This document shows, in pieces, positions 7,841 through 16,573 of a stretch of DNA of 64,000 bases; position 1 is the stretch's first letter; every line of letters starts with the position of its first letter. Made by a program: the position numbers and the translations under genes. This DNA comes from Streptomyces spiroverticillatus (GTDB lineage: Bacteria > Actinomycetota > Actinomycetes > Streptomycetales > Streptomycetaceae): positions 310,001 through 374,000 of the forward strand of contig BMUX01000005.1 of the NCBI GenBank assembly GCA_014650415.1. The letters are read 5' to 3'. The notes beneath the pieces are model-generated. The model was not told where the DNA came from and made no database searches. It saw nothing but the letters and a program-made list of their open reading frames with translations.

Positions 7841-9028
7841 TCATGCTCGTGCCGAGAGCGGCAGGCTCGCGTGCACCCGCCACTCCCCGTCGTACGGACC
7901 GGTCTTGGCGCTGCCTCCCAGAAGCACCGCCCGCTCCCGGATGCCCCGCAATCCGCTGCCGCCGCCCATCGATGCGGCGGTAGCACCGAGGGGATTGGTC
8001 ACCGCGAGCTCCAGCCTGCCCTCGACGACCTCGATCCGCACCCTGACCGGTGCCGGGCCCGCATGCCGCAGCACGTTGGTCAGCGACTCCTGAAGAATGC
8101 GGTACCCCTCGCGCGAGACGGGGGCCGGCAGATCGGCCAGGGTCGGGGGCAGTTCGGCGTGCACATCGTTGCCGGAGGCCCGCGCGGAGTCGAGGAGTCG
8201 GTCGGCCTCGGCGAGTGTCGGACGGCTCCCGACGGGGACGTCGGACTCCCGCAGGACACGCAGTACGCGCTCCAGGTCGTCCAGGGCGTCCCGTCCGGTC
8301 TCCTCGATGGCGGCCAACGCGCGTTCGGTGAACGCGGGGCTCCCCGCTTCCCGGGCGGCCCCCGCCTGCACCACCGCCACGGTCAGGGCGTGGCCGATGG
8401 AGTCGTGCAGTTCGCGGGCGATGCGGTTGCGTTCCAGCAGTTGTTCCGTCCGCTCCTCCAGGGCGGTCAGCCGCTCCCCCGGGGAGGGGCCGAGCATCCG
8501 GTGAGCAATGACCATGATCAGTTCACCCAGGCCGACGAGAACACCGAGTCCTGCCAGCAGGGGGATCGGGGCGAGCAGGGCGTACTGCCAGTGCGACTGC
8601 GCCACCGTGAGCAGTTGGGCCGGTCCGGTGCCACCGCTGATCGACGCGGAGATCAGGTCGAGGGTGAGCATGGGCGCCCACACGGCGGCGAGAAGAGCCA
8701 CGGTGCTGAGGAGCAGCCGTATCTCCAGCCACAGCACCGTCCGGCCCCGGTCCCGCCAGGTCACGGACGGCGCGGCCCGTATGACGGAATGCGGCCTGCC
8801 CCGCAGGCGCAGCGGAACAAGGAGCAGCTGCGCCTGGACTCCCTCGGCGAGCCGCACGGCGGGAATGAGCCCGAGCGGTATCAGCAGCAGCGCGACCACC
8901 CAGGGGTCGTCGGGCATGACGTACATCCACACCGCTAAACCCAGCACCGGGATGAGCAGGTGCACCCACCTCGCGTAGGTGACCTGCCGGGTGAACGGCC
9001 GGACCAGCGGCCGGATCAAGCGCATCAT
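7841..9028 (-). CDS. Sensor histidine kinase (HisKA_3 / DesK-type)
   Basis: 395 residues. The N-terminal ~180 residues contain about five hydrophobic segments, then a HisKA_3 dimerisation helix with the phospho-acceptor His (IARELHDSIGHALT), and a C-terminal HATPase with an N-box-like region and GGGSGLRGIRERA (G-box). It should autophosphorylate and signal to the response regulator encoded just downstream. Starts at 9028 and 9025 are both possible (adjacent ATGs), with AGGAT upstream. The 5' side faces an ABC exporter across a region with a perfect 18-bp inverted repeat. Confidence 0.9.
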   Translation of the reverse strand: MMRLIRPLVRPFTRQVTYARWVHLLIPVLGLAVWMYVMPDDPWVVALLLIPLGLIPAVRLAEGVQAQLLLVPLRLRGRPHSVIRAAPSVTWRDRGRTVLWLEIRLLLSTVALLAAVWAPMLTLDLISASISGGTGPAQLLTVAQSHWQYALLAPIPLLAGLGVLVGLGELIMVIAHRMLGPSPGERLTALEERTEQLLERNRIARELHDSIGHALTVAVVQAGAAREAGSPAFTERALAAIEETGRDALDDLERVLRVLRESDVPVGSRPTLAEADRLLDSARASGNDVHAELPPTLADLPAPVSREGYRILQESLTNVLRHAGPAPVRVRIEVVEGRLELAVTNPLGATAASMGGGSGLRGIRERAVLLGGSAKTGPYDGEWRVHASLPLSARA

Positions 9029-9051
9029 GCGTCCATCCTGGCAGCGGTCGG

Positions 9052-9091
9052 GAGGGTCGCGGCTCCCCCATTTGGGGGAGCCGCGACCCTC
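9052..9091. promoter_or_regulatory. Perfect 18-bp inverted repeat between divergent operons
   Basis: The left arm 9052-9069 and the right arm 9074-9091 are exact reverse complements with a 4-nt loop (ATTT). The core of each arm is GCGGCTCCCCC / GGGGGAGCCGC. It lies in the 108-bp space between the histidine kinase start (9028, leftward) and the ABC ATPase start (9137, rightward), upstream of both genes. It is therefore not an ordinary terminator. It could be a regulator-binding dyad or, if transcribed, an attenuator in either leader. Confidence 0.7.
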
Positions 9092-9136
9092 GGACGGGGG
9101 AGGCGGGCCACCGGGACCGACGGCCAGCCTTGAATC

Positions 9137-10078
9137 ATGACAACCATCCAAGTCCACCGGCTCACCAAGCAGTTCGGCTCCCGACGGGCCGTTGACAACC
9201 TCACCTTCCATGTCCGTCCCGGCCGGGTCACGGGATTCCTGGGACCCAATGGAGCGGGCAAGTCCACCACCATGCGGCTGATCTTGGGCCTGGACCGGCC
9301 AACATCCGGCACGGCCACCATCGGCGGCCGGCCCTACGCAGCCGCTGACCACCCACTGCACGAGGTCGGCGCGCTGCTGGACGCCCAGGCCGCACACGGC
9401 TCCCGTTCGGCCCGCAACCATCTGCGCGCCCTCGCCACGAGCAATGGCATAGGGGCCCGTCGGATCGAAGAAGTTCTGGAGGAAGCAGGCATCGCCCAGG
9501 ATGCGGGGCGGCGGGTCAAGACGTTCTCGCTCGGCATGCGCCAGCGCCTGGGCATAGCCGCCGCCCTGCTCGGAGATCCTGGCGTGGTCCTGCTGGACGA
9601 GCCGTCGAACGGCCTGGCCCCAGAAGGGATCATCTGGATCCGGGAGTTGATGAAACGCCTGGCCCGCGAGGGGCGCACCGTCCTGGTCTCCAGCCACCTG
9701 ATGAACGAGACGTCGTCCTTCGCCAACCACCTCGTCGTCCTCGGACGCGGCAGGCTGCTCGCCGACATGCCGATGCGGGACTTCCTCGACACCGGCAACC
9801 AGCCCCGGGTCAGCCTGCGCACCACCGAACCCGATCGGCTGCGCACAATCCTTGCCCGCACGGGCCTGACCCCGGTCCGCTCGGACGAGGACCGCTGGTC
9901 CGTCGAAGGCACCACGGCCGAACAGATCGGGGCGACGGCAGCGCGCGAGGGCATTCCCCTCCTCGAACTCTCCGACGAGCAGACCACCTTGGAGGACGCC
10001 TATCTGGCGCTCACCGCTCGCGAAATCGAAGAAGAAAGCACGGCATCCACCACGTCCCCCACCAGCCAGGAGACCTGA
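9137..10078 (+). CDS. ABC-2 type transporter ATP-binding protein
   Basis: 313 residues, of the drug-resistance (DrrA/BcrA-like) class. Visible motifs: Walker A GPNGAGKST, a signature reading SLGMRQRLGIA, Walker B VVLLDEPSNGLAPEG, and H-loop SSHLMNE, with a C-terminal extension usual in this class. Together with the permease 3 bp downstream it should form an exporter of hydrophobic compounds such as antibiotics or lipids. Divergent transcription from a DesK-type two-component system suggests control by it, as in bacitracin-type efflux modules (inference). Confidence 0.92.
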   Translation: MTTIQVHRLTKQFGSRRAVDNLTFHVRPGRVTGFLGPNGAGKSTTMRLILGLDRPTSGTATIGGRPYAAADHPLHEVGALLDAQAAHGSRSARNHLRALATSNGIGARRIEEVLEEAGIAQDAGRRVKTFSLGMRQRLGIAAALLGDPGVVLLDEPSNGLAPEGIIWIRELMKRLAREGRTVLVSSHLMNETSSFANHLVVLGRGRLLADMPMRDFLDTGNQPRVSLRTTEPDRLRTILARTGLTPVRSDEDRWSVEGTTAEQIGATAAREGIPLLELSDEQTTLEDAYLALTAREIEEESTASTTSPTSQET

Positions 10079-10081
10079 CCC

Positions 10082-10810
10082 ATGACCCCCACCGCCGTCC
10101 TGCACTCCGAGTGGATCAAGATCACATCGGTCCGCTCCGTCCGCGGCTCACTGCTCGCGATCCTCCTGTCCACCGTCGGCTTCACACTTCTGGCCTTCGC
10201 GACGATGAGCGAGTCCGACCGGGCGGGCAACGACCTCCTCGCCGGCGCCTTCACCGCCCTCAACTTCGGGCAGCTCGCCGCCCTCGCCTTCGGCGCGACG
10301 GCCATGTCCTCCGAGTACCACAACGGAGCCCTGCGCCTCTCCCTCATCGCCGTGCCCCGCAGAGGCCTCTTCTACGCGGCCAAGACGGCCGTGATCGGTG
10401 CCCTGGCCCTCACCATCGGCTGGGTGACCACCTTCACCGCTTTTCTGGCGGGCCAGGCACTCCGCGGTGACCAGGCGATCGGCCTCGACCACCCCGGCGC
10501 GGTGCGTGCCTGCATGGGCGCAGGCCTCTACCTCGCGCTCATGGCTCTGATCGCCACCGGCCTCACCGCACTCCTGCGCAGCGCCGTGGCGGTCCTCGGC
10601 ATCCTGATCCCCTTCACCCTGCTCGCCTCGTTCATCTTCGTGGACGTCTCGGGCGTCGCCCAGTTCCTGCCGGACCGCGCGGGTCAGCAGTTGATCCACC
10701 AGAACCCCACCGGCTCCCTCGGAGCCTGGACCGGGCTCGGTGTCACAGCCCTCTGGGCGGCTCTCTTCCTGCTGATCGGCTGGTGGTCGATACGCCGCCG
10801 CGACGCGTGA
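10082..10810 (+). CDS. ABC-2 type transporter permease
   Basis: 242 residues with about six hydrophobic helices (roughly 20-40, 60-80, 100-130, 145-170, 175-195, 215-235). The N-terminus LHSEWIKITSVRS is typical of ABC-2 permeases that begin with a short amphipathic segment. It starts 3 bp after the ATPase stop, so they are one operon and one transporter. Substrate unknown. Confidence 0.9.
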   Translation: MTPTAVLHSEWIKITSVRSVRGSLLAILLSTVGFTLLAFATMSESDRAGNDLLAGAFTALNFGQLAALAFGATAMSSEYHNGALRLSLIAVPRRGLFYAAKTAVIGALALTIGWVTTFTAFLAGQALRGDQAIGLDHPGAVRACMGAGLYLALMALIATGLTALLRSAVAVLGILIPFTLLASFIFVDVSGVAQFLPDRAGQQLIHQNPTGSLGAWTGLGVTALWAALFLLIGWWSIRRRDA

Positions 10811-10865
10811 GCCGAACGGCTGGGTCCCACTGCGGGGCGTGCCGGTCACGCTCACCGTGCTCAGC

Positions 10866-11543
10866 TCACCGCCCAGCACGGCTACCTCCCCCCGTCAGCC
10901 GCACCTCCACCGTGCACCACTGGGTCGGCAACCTCACCCCCGTCCGCCCGAAGCGGTCGAGCACGACCTCGTGCGGGCCGGGTTCGAGCCCTCGCCCACG
11001 CACCCAGCGGGCATCGAGGTGCGTGACGCGGTACGGGTCGGCGCGGTCGCCGACAAGGGTGGCCACGCTGCCGCGCGTATCGGCCTCGCGTATGCGGGCC
11101 GCGAGGTGGCAGACGGCCCAGACGTTGGCGCCGGTGGCGGGACCGGCTTCGATTCCGGTACTACGACGGATCCAGGCCGATGCCGCGAGAGCAGCGGCGT
11201 CCGGCACCGGGACGACGAGGTCGATCACGTCGGGGACGAAGCCGGGTTCGGTCCGGGGGCGGCCGATGCCGGGAACGCGGGAGGGCACTCCGGTGGCATG
11301 GTCGGGGCAGTTGCTCGCCCAGGAGGGAAAGTAGGCGGAATGTTCCGCATCGACTCCGGCGAGGCTGCCGGTGGGATGCGCCGACTCGTCCTTCGCATAG
11401 ACGTCGATGCCCCGAAAAGCGGGACGCGGCAGTTCGAGCCGGAGCAGCTGGGTGGGCCGTGGGAGTGCCCCGTCAACGAGGCCGTCCGCTCGCACCCGCT
11501 CGAGTGCTTCCACCGTCCACGCGTCCGATCCAGAAGCCGCCAT
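10866..11543 (-). pseudogene. PLP-dependent cysteine synthase remnant with a large in-frame internal deletion
   Basis: The reading frame is open (225 residues) but encodes only the two ends of a cysteine-synthase-family protein, usually about 360-370 residues long. The N-terminal part ends at YAKDESAHPTGSL and then jumps directly to AGVDAEHSAYF, which is family sequence from far downstream; it continues as GIGRPRTEPGFVPDVID, VPDAAALAAS and GPATGANVW. About 140-150 residues are missing, including the PLP-binding Lys that follows HPTGSLK and the ASSGST and glycine-rich cofactor loops. It cannot be an active PLP enzyme of the usual type. The alignment rests on remembered family sequence. Confidence 0.75.
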
Positions 11544-11560
11544 GTCCGGTTGCTCGCAGA

Positions 11561-12112
11561 ATGGGCCGAATGCAGCGCCTGGAGTTCCTGACCTATTCCG
11601 CGAGCGGACAAGCCCCCGCGTACGTCCTGTGCGGCTTCCGTGTCGACGGCGTCGATCTGCGTACGTACGTCACAGAAGCCAGCCGCGCACACTGGCACCG
11701 CGAGTACGAGACCGACGTCCCGAGCCGGGCGGAGCGGGAGAAGTCCCTGCTCATCCAGCACCGGGGGCTGCCTCTCGGCCAACTCGAAGACCCCGTGCGG
11801 CATTTCCTGGGCGAGCCCGCCGGGGACTTCTCCCGCGAGGCCGTGGCGGAACTCGTCGGAGCGCCCGCGCCCCTGCCGCCCGGCACCACTCCCCTGCTGA
11901 GCTGCCCTTGCGGCATCTGGCAGTGCTGGCACCTGCTGGGCGTCATCACCCTCACCGCGCGGACCGTCACCTGGTCCGGCCTGCACCAGGGGCGTCGGCC
12001 GGAATGGGGCGTGCTCGCGGGCCCCTTCACCTTCGACCGTTCCTCGTACGAGCACGCACTCGCCCACCCGACCCGCCTGACGAACGACCCGCTGGCGCCG
12101 CTGGACGAGTAG
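11561..12112 (+). CDS. Conserved hypothetical protein with a CPCGIWQCW cluster
   Basis: 183 residues and no family I can name. It reads as a small soluble globular protein. The most distinctive segment is CPCGIWQCWHLLG near residue 130, with three closely spaced Cys and a His, suggesting a metal site or disulfides. The start is uncertain: ATG 11561 or ATG 11570, neither with a strong ribosome-binding site. It is divergent from the truncated cysteine synthase (17 bp between starts) and convergent with the thioredoxin gene. Confidence 0.65.
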   Translation: MGRMQRLEFLTYSASGQAPAYVLCGFRVDGVDLRTYVTEASRAHWHREYETDVPSRAEREKSLLIQHRGLPLGQLEDPVRHFLGEPAGDFSREAVAELVGAPAPLPPGTTPLLSCPCGIWQCWHLLGVITLTARTVTWSGLHQGRRPEWGVLAGPFTFDRSSYEHALAHPTRLTNDPLAPLDE

Positions 12113-12123
12113 CCCCCTCAACC

Positions 12124-12456
12124 TCAGCGCACGTCCGCGAGCTCCTCCAGCAGGCGGCGCTTCGGGCGTGCGCCCACCATCGACTTCACCGGTTCACCGC
12201 CGCGGAAGACCATCAGTGTCGGCATCGCCAGCACTCCGTACGCCACGGTCGTCTCCGGGTTGGCGTCGACGTCGATCTGCACCACCTTCAACCGGTCCCG
12301 CTCCTCCTCGGCGATCGCGCTCAGCACCGGTGCCAACTGGCGGCACGGCCCGCACCAGTCGGCGGTGAATTCCACCAGCACCGGGAGGCCCGCACCCAGC
12401 ACCTCGTTCCCGAAGGTCGCGTCCGTGACCTCGTCCACCCCTGCTGCCTTGATCAT
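12124..12456 (-). CDS. trxA: Thioredoxin
   Basis: 110 residues, normal thioredoxin length. The active site WCGPC lies in VEFTADWCGPCRQLAPVL, and the cis-Pro loop is GVLAMPTLMVFRGG. It reduces protein disulfides in the cytoplasm, normally with thioredoxin reductase. The ATG overlaps the TGA of the upstream MerR regulator gene by 4 nt, so both are made from one mRNA. The family name is certain; the trxA symbol is generic, since streptomycetes carry several thioredoxins. Confidence 0.93.
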   Translation of the reverse strand: MIKAAGVDEVTDATFGNEVLGAGLPVLVEFTADWCGPCRQLAPVLSAIAEEERDRLKVVQIDVDANPETTVAYGVLAMPTLMVFRGGEPVKSMVGARPKRRLLEELADVR

Positions 12457-12890
12457 CGTGATCCCCTTCCCTCGTGTCGGCCCTGTTCGTCCTGCCACGC
12501 ACGGCCCAGCTCGCAGAGCGGCTCCGGCCCTTCCGGAAGTTCCGCCTCCGCGCGGACCAGCTGTGCGCCGACCTGCTCGCGCACGGCCCGCAACTCCTCG
12601 ATCAGCACGTCGAGTTCCGCCAGCTTGCGCCGGTAGACGTCGAGCGACGCCGGACAGGAGTCCCCCGCCGGGTGCCCGGCCTGGAGACACTCCACGAACG
12701 GACGCGTCTCCTCCAGCCCGAATCCCACGTCCTGGAGGGTGCGGATCTGCTCCACGAGCCGCAGATCGTCGTCCCCGTACACGCGGTACCCGTTGACCGA
12801 ACGCCGCGCGGGCAGCAGCCCGCGTGCCTCGTAGTACCGCAGGGTCCGGGTGCTGACCCCGGCCCGTTCCGCCAGCTCGCCGATGCGCAT
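12453..12890 (-). CDS. MerR family regulator coupled to thioredoxin
   Basis: 145 residues. The N-terminal winged HTH is typical (MRIGELAERAGVSTRTLRYYEARGLLPARRSVNGYRVY), followed by a coiled-coil dimerisation helix and an effector region with Cys residues in ECLQAGHPAGDSCP and PLCELG. Co-translation with thioredoxin suggests a redox or thiol-stress sensor (inference). A dyad TTGAC-6-GTCAA just upstream fits MerR-type autoregulation. Confidence 0.9.
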   Translation of the reverse strand: MRIGELAERAGVSTRTLRYYEARGLLPARRSVNGYRVYGDDDLRLVEQIRTLQDVGFGLEETRPFVECLQAGHPAGDSCPASLDVYRRKLAELDVLIEELRAVREQVGAQLVRAEAELPEGPEPLCELGRAWQDEQGRHEGRGSR

Positions 12891-12892
12891 GG

Positions 12893-12924
12893 ATACGACG
12901 CTAAACGTTGACCCCGACGTCAAG
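12893..12924 (-). promoter_or_regulatory. MerR-type promoter with dyad operator
   Basis: TTGAC (12908-12912) and GTCAA (12919-12923) form an inverted repeat. On the minus strand TTGACG serves as a -35 and TCGTAT, 19 bp on, as a possible -10. The overlong 19-bp spacer with a dyad inside is the hallmark of MerR-activated promoters. The expected start of transcription would be close to the ATG at 12890, so the mRNA may be almost leaderless. Confidence 0.5.
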
Positions 12925-13954
12925 GCAACGTGCCGGCCTCCGGCTCCCGGAACCTTCGCGAGCGGTACGGAACCCCCGACAGCGAACCGGCCCCGTAGCG
13001 CAGCGCCAACTCCCGCACCGTCGCGGCCAGCCGGTCCCGGAGTTCCGGCGGCCCCACCACCTCGACGTCCGTGCCGAGGGCGAGGAAGGCACCGTGCGCG
13101 TGGTCCAGGGACTCGACGGGCAACACGGCCCGTGTCCAGCCGTCGGGCTCGGGCACACCGGTGGTCTCCAGCGCCCTTGCCGCCACACCGGTCAACCGGG
13201 CACCGGCTCCCGGCGCGAGACGTACGACGGCCTCCCCCTGGTACAGCCGGGCGTGGAAGTCCGCCTGGTACTGCTGCCAGTACGAAGCCAGCTCGAAGCC
13301 CTCCGGGACCTCGAACTCCGCTCCCCCGTCCGCAAGCCGGAGAATCTGGTCCACCCGGTAGGTGCGCGGCCCCTTCCCGCCCGCTCCGGCCACGACGTAC
13401 CAACGTCCCGCCTTGAGCACCAGCCCGTACGGATCGAGCCTGCGCTCCACCTCCGTCGGCTCCTGCCACCGCCGGTACAGGACCTCGATCGTCCGCCCCT
13501 GCCACACCGCCTCCGCCACCTGCGAGAGGTACGGCACCTCGTCGGCCGGCGCGTACCAGCCGGGCGCGTCCAGATGGAACCGGGAACTCATCCGGTCCGC
13601 CTGCTCGCGCAGCTCGGAAGGCAGCGCGGCCCGCAGCTTGCGCCGGGCCGCCGCCAACTCGGCACCGAGGCCGAGCGCGGCGGCCGGACCGGGCACCCCG
13701 GACAGGAAGAGGGCCTCCGCTTCCGGGCTGTTGAGCCCAGTGAGCCGCATCCGGTACCCGTCGAGAAGCCGGTATCCCCCGCCGTGCCCCGCATCCGCGT
13801 ACAACGGCACACCCGCCGCGACCAACGCCTCCACGTCGCGGTAGACGGTACGCAGCGACACCTCGAGCTCGGCGGCGAGCTGGGCGGCGGTCATCCGGCC
13901 CCCGGTCTGGAGCAGGAGCAGGATCGACAGAAGACGACTGGACTTCACTGTCAC
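12920..13954 (-). CDS. HTH/WYL-domain transcriptional regulator
   Basis: 344 residues. The N-terminal HTH_11 fold (RLLSILLLLQTGGRMTAAQLAAELEVSLRTVYRDVEAL) is followed by a central WYL ligand domain (VLYRRWQEPTEVERRLDPYGLVLKAGRWYVVA) and a C-terminal WCX extension, the standard WYL/PafC architecture. The GTG start at 13954 is the outermost plausible one. It is divergent from the gene at 13988, only 33 bp away, and this regulator probably controls that gene. Its 3' end lies just upstream of the MerR promoter. Confidence 0.9.
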   Translation of the reverse strand: MTVKSSRLLSILLLLQTGGRMTAAQLAAELEVSLRTVYRDVEALVAAGVPLYADAGHGGGYRLLDGYRMRLTGLNSPEAEALFLSGVPGPAAALGLGAELAAARRKLRAALPSELREQADRMSSRFHLDAPGWYAPADEVPYLSQVAEAVWQGRTIEVLYRRWQEPTEVERRLDPYGLVLKAGRWYVVAGAGGKGPRTYRVDQILRLADGGAEFEVPEGFELASYWQQYQADFHARLYQGEAVVRLAPGAGARLTGVAARALETTGVPEPDGWTRAVLPVESLDHAHGAFLALGTDVEVVGPPELRDRLAATVRELALRYGAGSLSGVPYRSRRFREPEAGTLP

Positions 13955-13987
13955 ACGGTGTCAGCAGAGCGCCCCTACCGTCCACCC

Positions 13988-14527
13988 ATGCCATTCAAGG
14001 AGAAGCACCTCTGGACCCTGCCGCCGATCGAGTCCGGCGGCCGCCGCATCAAGCGCTACCACGTCAGCGGCGACCCGGCCGGAATCCCCGAGGACATCGA
14101 GAAGGCGGCTTACGCGATCCTCCCCGACCTGCTCCCGCCCCCGGACGGCACGCCGCCCGCCACCTTCGTCGTCCTCCACAAGGGCGGGGACACCGGGGCG
14201 TACATCAACGCCTACAGCTGGGCCTGGGACAACGCGCTGCACTTCGACGGCGCGGCAGCGGGCCAGCCCGTCCTGGGCTGCCCCGACCAAAACCCCACCC
14301 ACTTCGTCCGCCTGCGCCCCCACCGGAACAACGCCCTGAACCTCTTCGGCTGCGTCTGGGAGCTCCCACCCCTCCTCCACGAACGCAACGCCTGGGTCCG
14401 CCACATGCTCACCCCGAACACCCCGGACCTCGACGCCTACCTGTCCGACTCCCTCACCGCCCTCGACACGGGCCTGAACCCCGCACCGCCTCCCTCCGGC
14501 ACCCCCGTCAGCCACAGATCCGCTTGA
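13988..14527 (+). CDS. Conserved hypothetical protein
   Basis: 179 residues beginning MPFKEKHLWTLPPIESGG. No signal peptide or membrane helix. It contains an ATFVVLHKGGDTGAYINAYSW segment and several conserved-looking Trp residues. Family not recognised. It is divergently transcribed from a WYL regulator whose start is 33 bp away, an arrangement usual for a regulator and its single target. Its 3' end overlaps the convergent DUF1877 gene by 20 bp. Confidence 0.7.
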   Translation: MPFKEKHLWTLPPIESGGRRIKRYHVSGDPAGIPEDIEKAAYAILPDLLPPPDGTPPATFVVLHKGGDTGAYINAYSWAWDNALHFDGAAAGQPVLGCPDQNPTHFVRLRPHRNNALNLFGCVWELPPLLHERNAWVRHMLTPNTPDLDAYLSDSLTALDTGLNPAPPPSGTPVSHRSA

Positions 14528-15038
14528 CCATCGACTCCCCCGCCCCGGCCGCCGCCCGGTAGAAGTCGCCGAGTGCGTCCAGGTCGTCGACCAGCGACTT
14601 CTCCCACTCGGTGTCCCAGCTGCGCGAATGCCCCACGCTCCGTACGAGCTCCGCCGCCCGCCGCGGGTTCCCGGCCAACCACGCGGCGTGGTCGGTGCGA
14701 CCCAAGACTCCAGCGACGGCGAAAACCTCCGTCGGGGTGAGCAGGGTGACGGCCTCGTACTCCTCGACCTCGTTGTCCGGGGTGATCCAACTGCTGCGGC
14801 GCATCTCGCCTCCGAACACCGCGAGCCCGGCCGTCTCGGCCTGCTCCGGAGTTCCGGCGTGACACTCCCTCAGCACCCGGTCCATCAGTTCGCCGTGGAA
14901 GTCCACGCCCATGGCTAGCCCGGCGGCCCACACCTCGGGCGGCTCGTCCCAGCACTCGACCATCCGCTCCAATTCCGCGGTCGTCGAAGCCGCCACCACC
15001 TCGGCCGGAGCCCTCCGCCAGTAGAACTGCACACTCAT
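14508..15038 (-). CDS. DUF1877 (YfbM-like) family protein
   Basis: 176 residues starting MSVQFYWRRA. The later segments YEAVTLLTPTEVFAVAGVL and DDLDALGDFYRAAAGAGESMVKRI match the DUF1877 pattern (LTPEEV..., FYRxAA). A soluble protein of unknown function. It stands alone between a conserved hypothetical gene (overlapping tails) and a membrane-protein gene transcribed away from it. Confidence 0.75.
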   Translation of the reverse strand: MSVQFYWRRAPAEVVAASTTAELERMVECWDEPPEVWAAGLAMGVDFHGELMDRVLRECHAGTPEQAETAGLAVFGGEMRRSSWITPDNEVEEYEAVTLLTPTEVFAVAGVLGRTDHAAWLAGNPRRAAELVRSVGHSRSWDTEWEKSLVDDLDALGDFYRAAAGAGESMVKRICG

Positions 15039-15167
15039 GCCCGTCCCCTTCCCCCATGCTTCGACCACCGTGCCGAGCAGCGTACGCACAGCCACTGACA
15101 CAACCCGCCCGACCTGCGAAGATGCCGTCATCGGCGGACCGACCGGCAGTGACCGGAGGCAGGCCCA

Positions 15168-15791
15168 GTGAGCGAGACAACGGCGATCCACCAGGTCAGC
15201 GAGCAGGACCTGCTGCGACGAAGACACACCTGGCTGCTCACCGGCGCCGCCGCCCTCCTCGCCCTCCTCCTGGCAGCGGGCGTCCAAGCAGGCCAGGACG
15301 GCGGCCTGTTGTGGGTGGCGCGCGCCTTCGACCACCCGCTCGTCATCACCCTGGCGATCCTGGGACTCCTGGAGCGGGCGGCCTACGTCGGCCTGAATCA
15401 TCCCGTCGCCCGCGCCCTGGCCATCGCCCTCGGTCTCCTGACCGGACTGATCACGCTGGTCTCGGTGACATACGTCCTTGTCATGGGCCTCTGGTCCACC
15501 ACCGTCAGCAGCGAGAACGCCCCGGGCCGCACAGACCGCCGCGTGGTCGTGGAGTCGGTGCCCGGCATACTCGACCCGCTCTGGGAGGCGTACGTCTTCG
15601 AGGGCGCGGGCCCTTTCCAACGCCACTGGAAGCTCGGTTTCTTCAACGGCGACGACCCGGACAACGAGCTGACCGATGCCACCTGGTCCGGCCCCTCCCA
15701 AGTCCGCATCGTCACCGGCGACGGCCACGCCCACCTCATCGATCTCGACCCGGAGAGCGGCCGGCCGACCCGGCCCCTGAACCGGGGCTGA
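15168..15791 (+). CDS. Small membrane protein of unknown function
   Basis: 207 residues. Three hydrophobic helices lie in the N-terminal half (about 22-42, 58-75 and 82-106), followed by a ~100-residue soluble domain with a beta-rich look (VVVESVPGILDPLWEAYVFEG, SQVRIVTGDGHAHLIDLDPESG). A GTG start is preceded by GGAGGC. No recognised family. Context gives no clear role. Confidence 0.7.
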   Translation: MSETTAIHQVSEQDLLRRRHTWLLTGAAALLALLLAAGVQAGQDGGLLWVARAFDHPLVITLAILGLLERAAYVGLNHPVARALAIALGLLTGLITLVSVTYVLVMGLWSTTVSSENAPGRTDRRVVVESVPGILDPLWEAYVFEGAGPFQRHWKLGFFNGDDPDNELTDATWSGPSQVRIVTGDGHAHLIDLDPESGRPTRPLNRG

Positions 15792-15891
15792 GAGTCCGCC
15801 CGCTCTCGGCCGAAAAGCGCAGTGAATCCGGTCGCGTCCGGCATGCGAAAAGGCGGAGCAGGACAGGGCACGGGCGTGTGACACTCCCCCC

Positions 15892-16548
15892 ATGCTGGGT
15901 GTAACCGATCTTCCGACCTACCTCATAGGTCTCGTCCTGATAGTTCTGCTGCCAGGACCGAATTCGTTGTACGTACTGTCCGTCGCGGCCCGCCGCGGCG
16001 TCCGCTCCGGCTACACGGCCGCAGCGGGCGTCTGGTGCGGCGACACCGTGCTGATGGTGCTCTCCGCCGCCGGAGTCGCGTCCCTGCTCCAGGCGAACGC
16101 GCTCCTGTTCGGCATCGTGAAGTACGCCGGAGCCGGCTATTTGACCTGGCTCGCGATCGGCATGATGCGGGCCGCATGGTCGATGTGGCGCACCCGGCAC
16201 GAGAAGGCCGAGGCCGACACTCCGGCGGCCGAGGCCCCGGCCGCGGTCGAACGCCCGTACCGGCGCGCTCTTGTGATCAGCCTCCTGAATCCGAAGGCGA
16301 TCCTCTTCTTCATCTCCTTCTTCGTCCAGTTCGTGGATCCGGCCTACGCCTACCCCGCGCTCTCCTTCGTTCTCCTCGGAGCGCTGGCCCAGCTGGCGAG
16401 CTTCCTCTACCTCACCGCCCTGATCTTCAGCGGCACCCGGCTCGCCGCTGCCTTCCGTCGCCGCAAGCGGCTCTCGGCGGGTGCGACCACGGGCGCCGGG
16501 GTGCTCTTCCTCGGCTTCGCGGTGAAGCTGACACTGGCCAGCGCCTGA
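15892..16548 (+). CDS. LysE/RhtB-family amino-acid exporter (LeuE-like)
   Basis: 218 residues with about six membrane helices. The N-terminal LPGPNSLYVLSVAARRGVRSG motif is the RhtB/LysE signature. The spacing and the LLNPKAILFFISFFVQFVDP motif match the LeuE branch, which exports leucine and related neutral amino acids by proton exchange. A single cistron, ended by a strong hairpin at 16574-16610. Substrate assignment to leucine is only by family resemblance. Confidence 0.9.
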   Translation: MLGVTDLPTYLIGLVLIVLLPGPNSLYVLSVAARRGVRSGYTAAAGVWCGDTVLMVLSAAGVASLLQANALLFGIVKYAGAGYLTWLAIGMMRAAWSMWRTRHEKAEADTPAAEAPAAVERPYRRALVISLLNPKAILFFISFFVQFVDPAYAYPALSFVLLGALAQLASFLYLTALIFSGTRLAAAFRRRKRLSAGATTGAGVLFLGFAVKLTLASA

Positions 16549-16573
16549 GCCCGTTGACGCCGTTGACCTCGGC

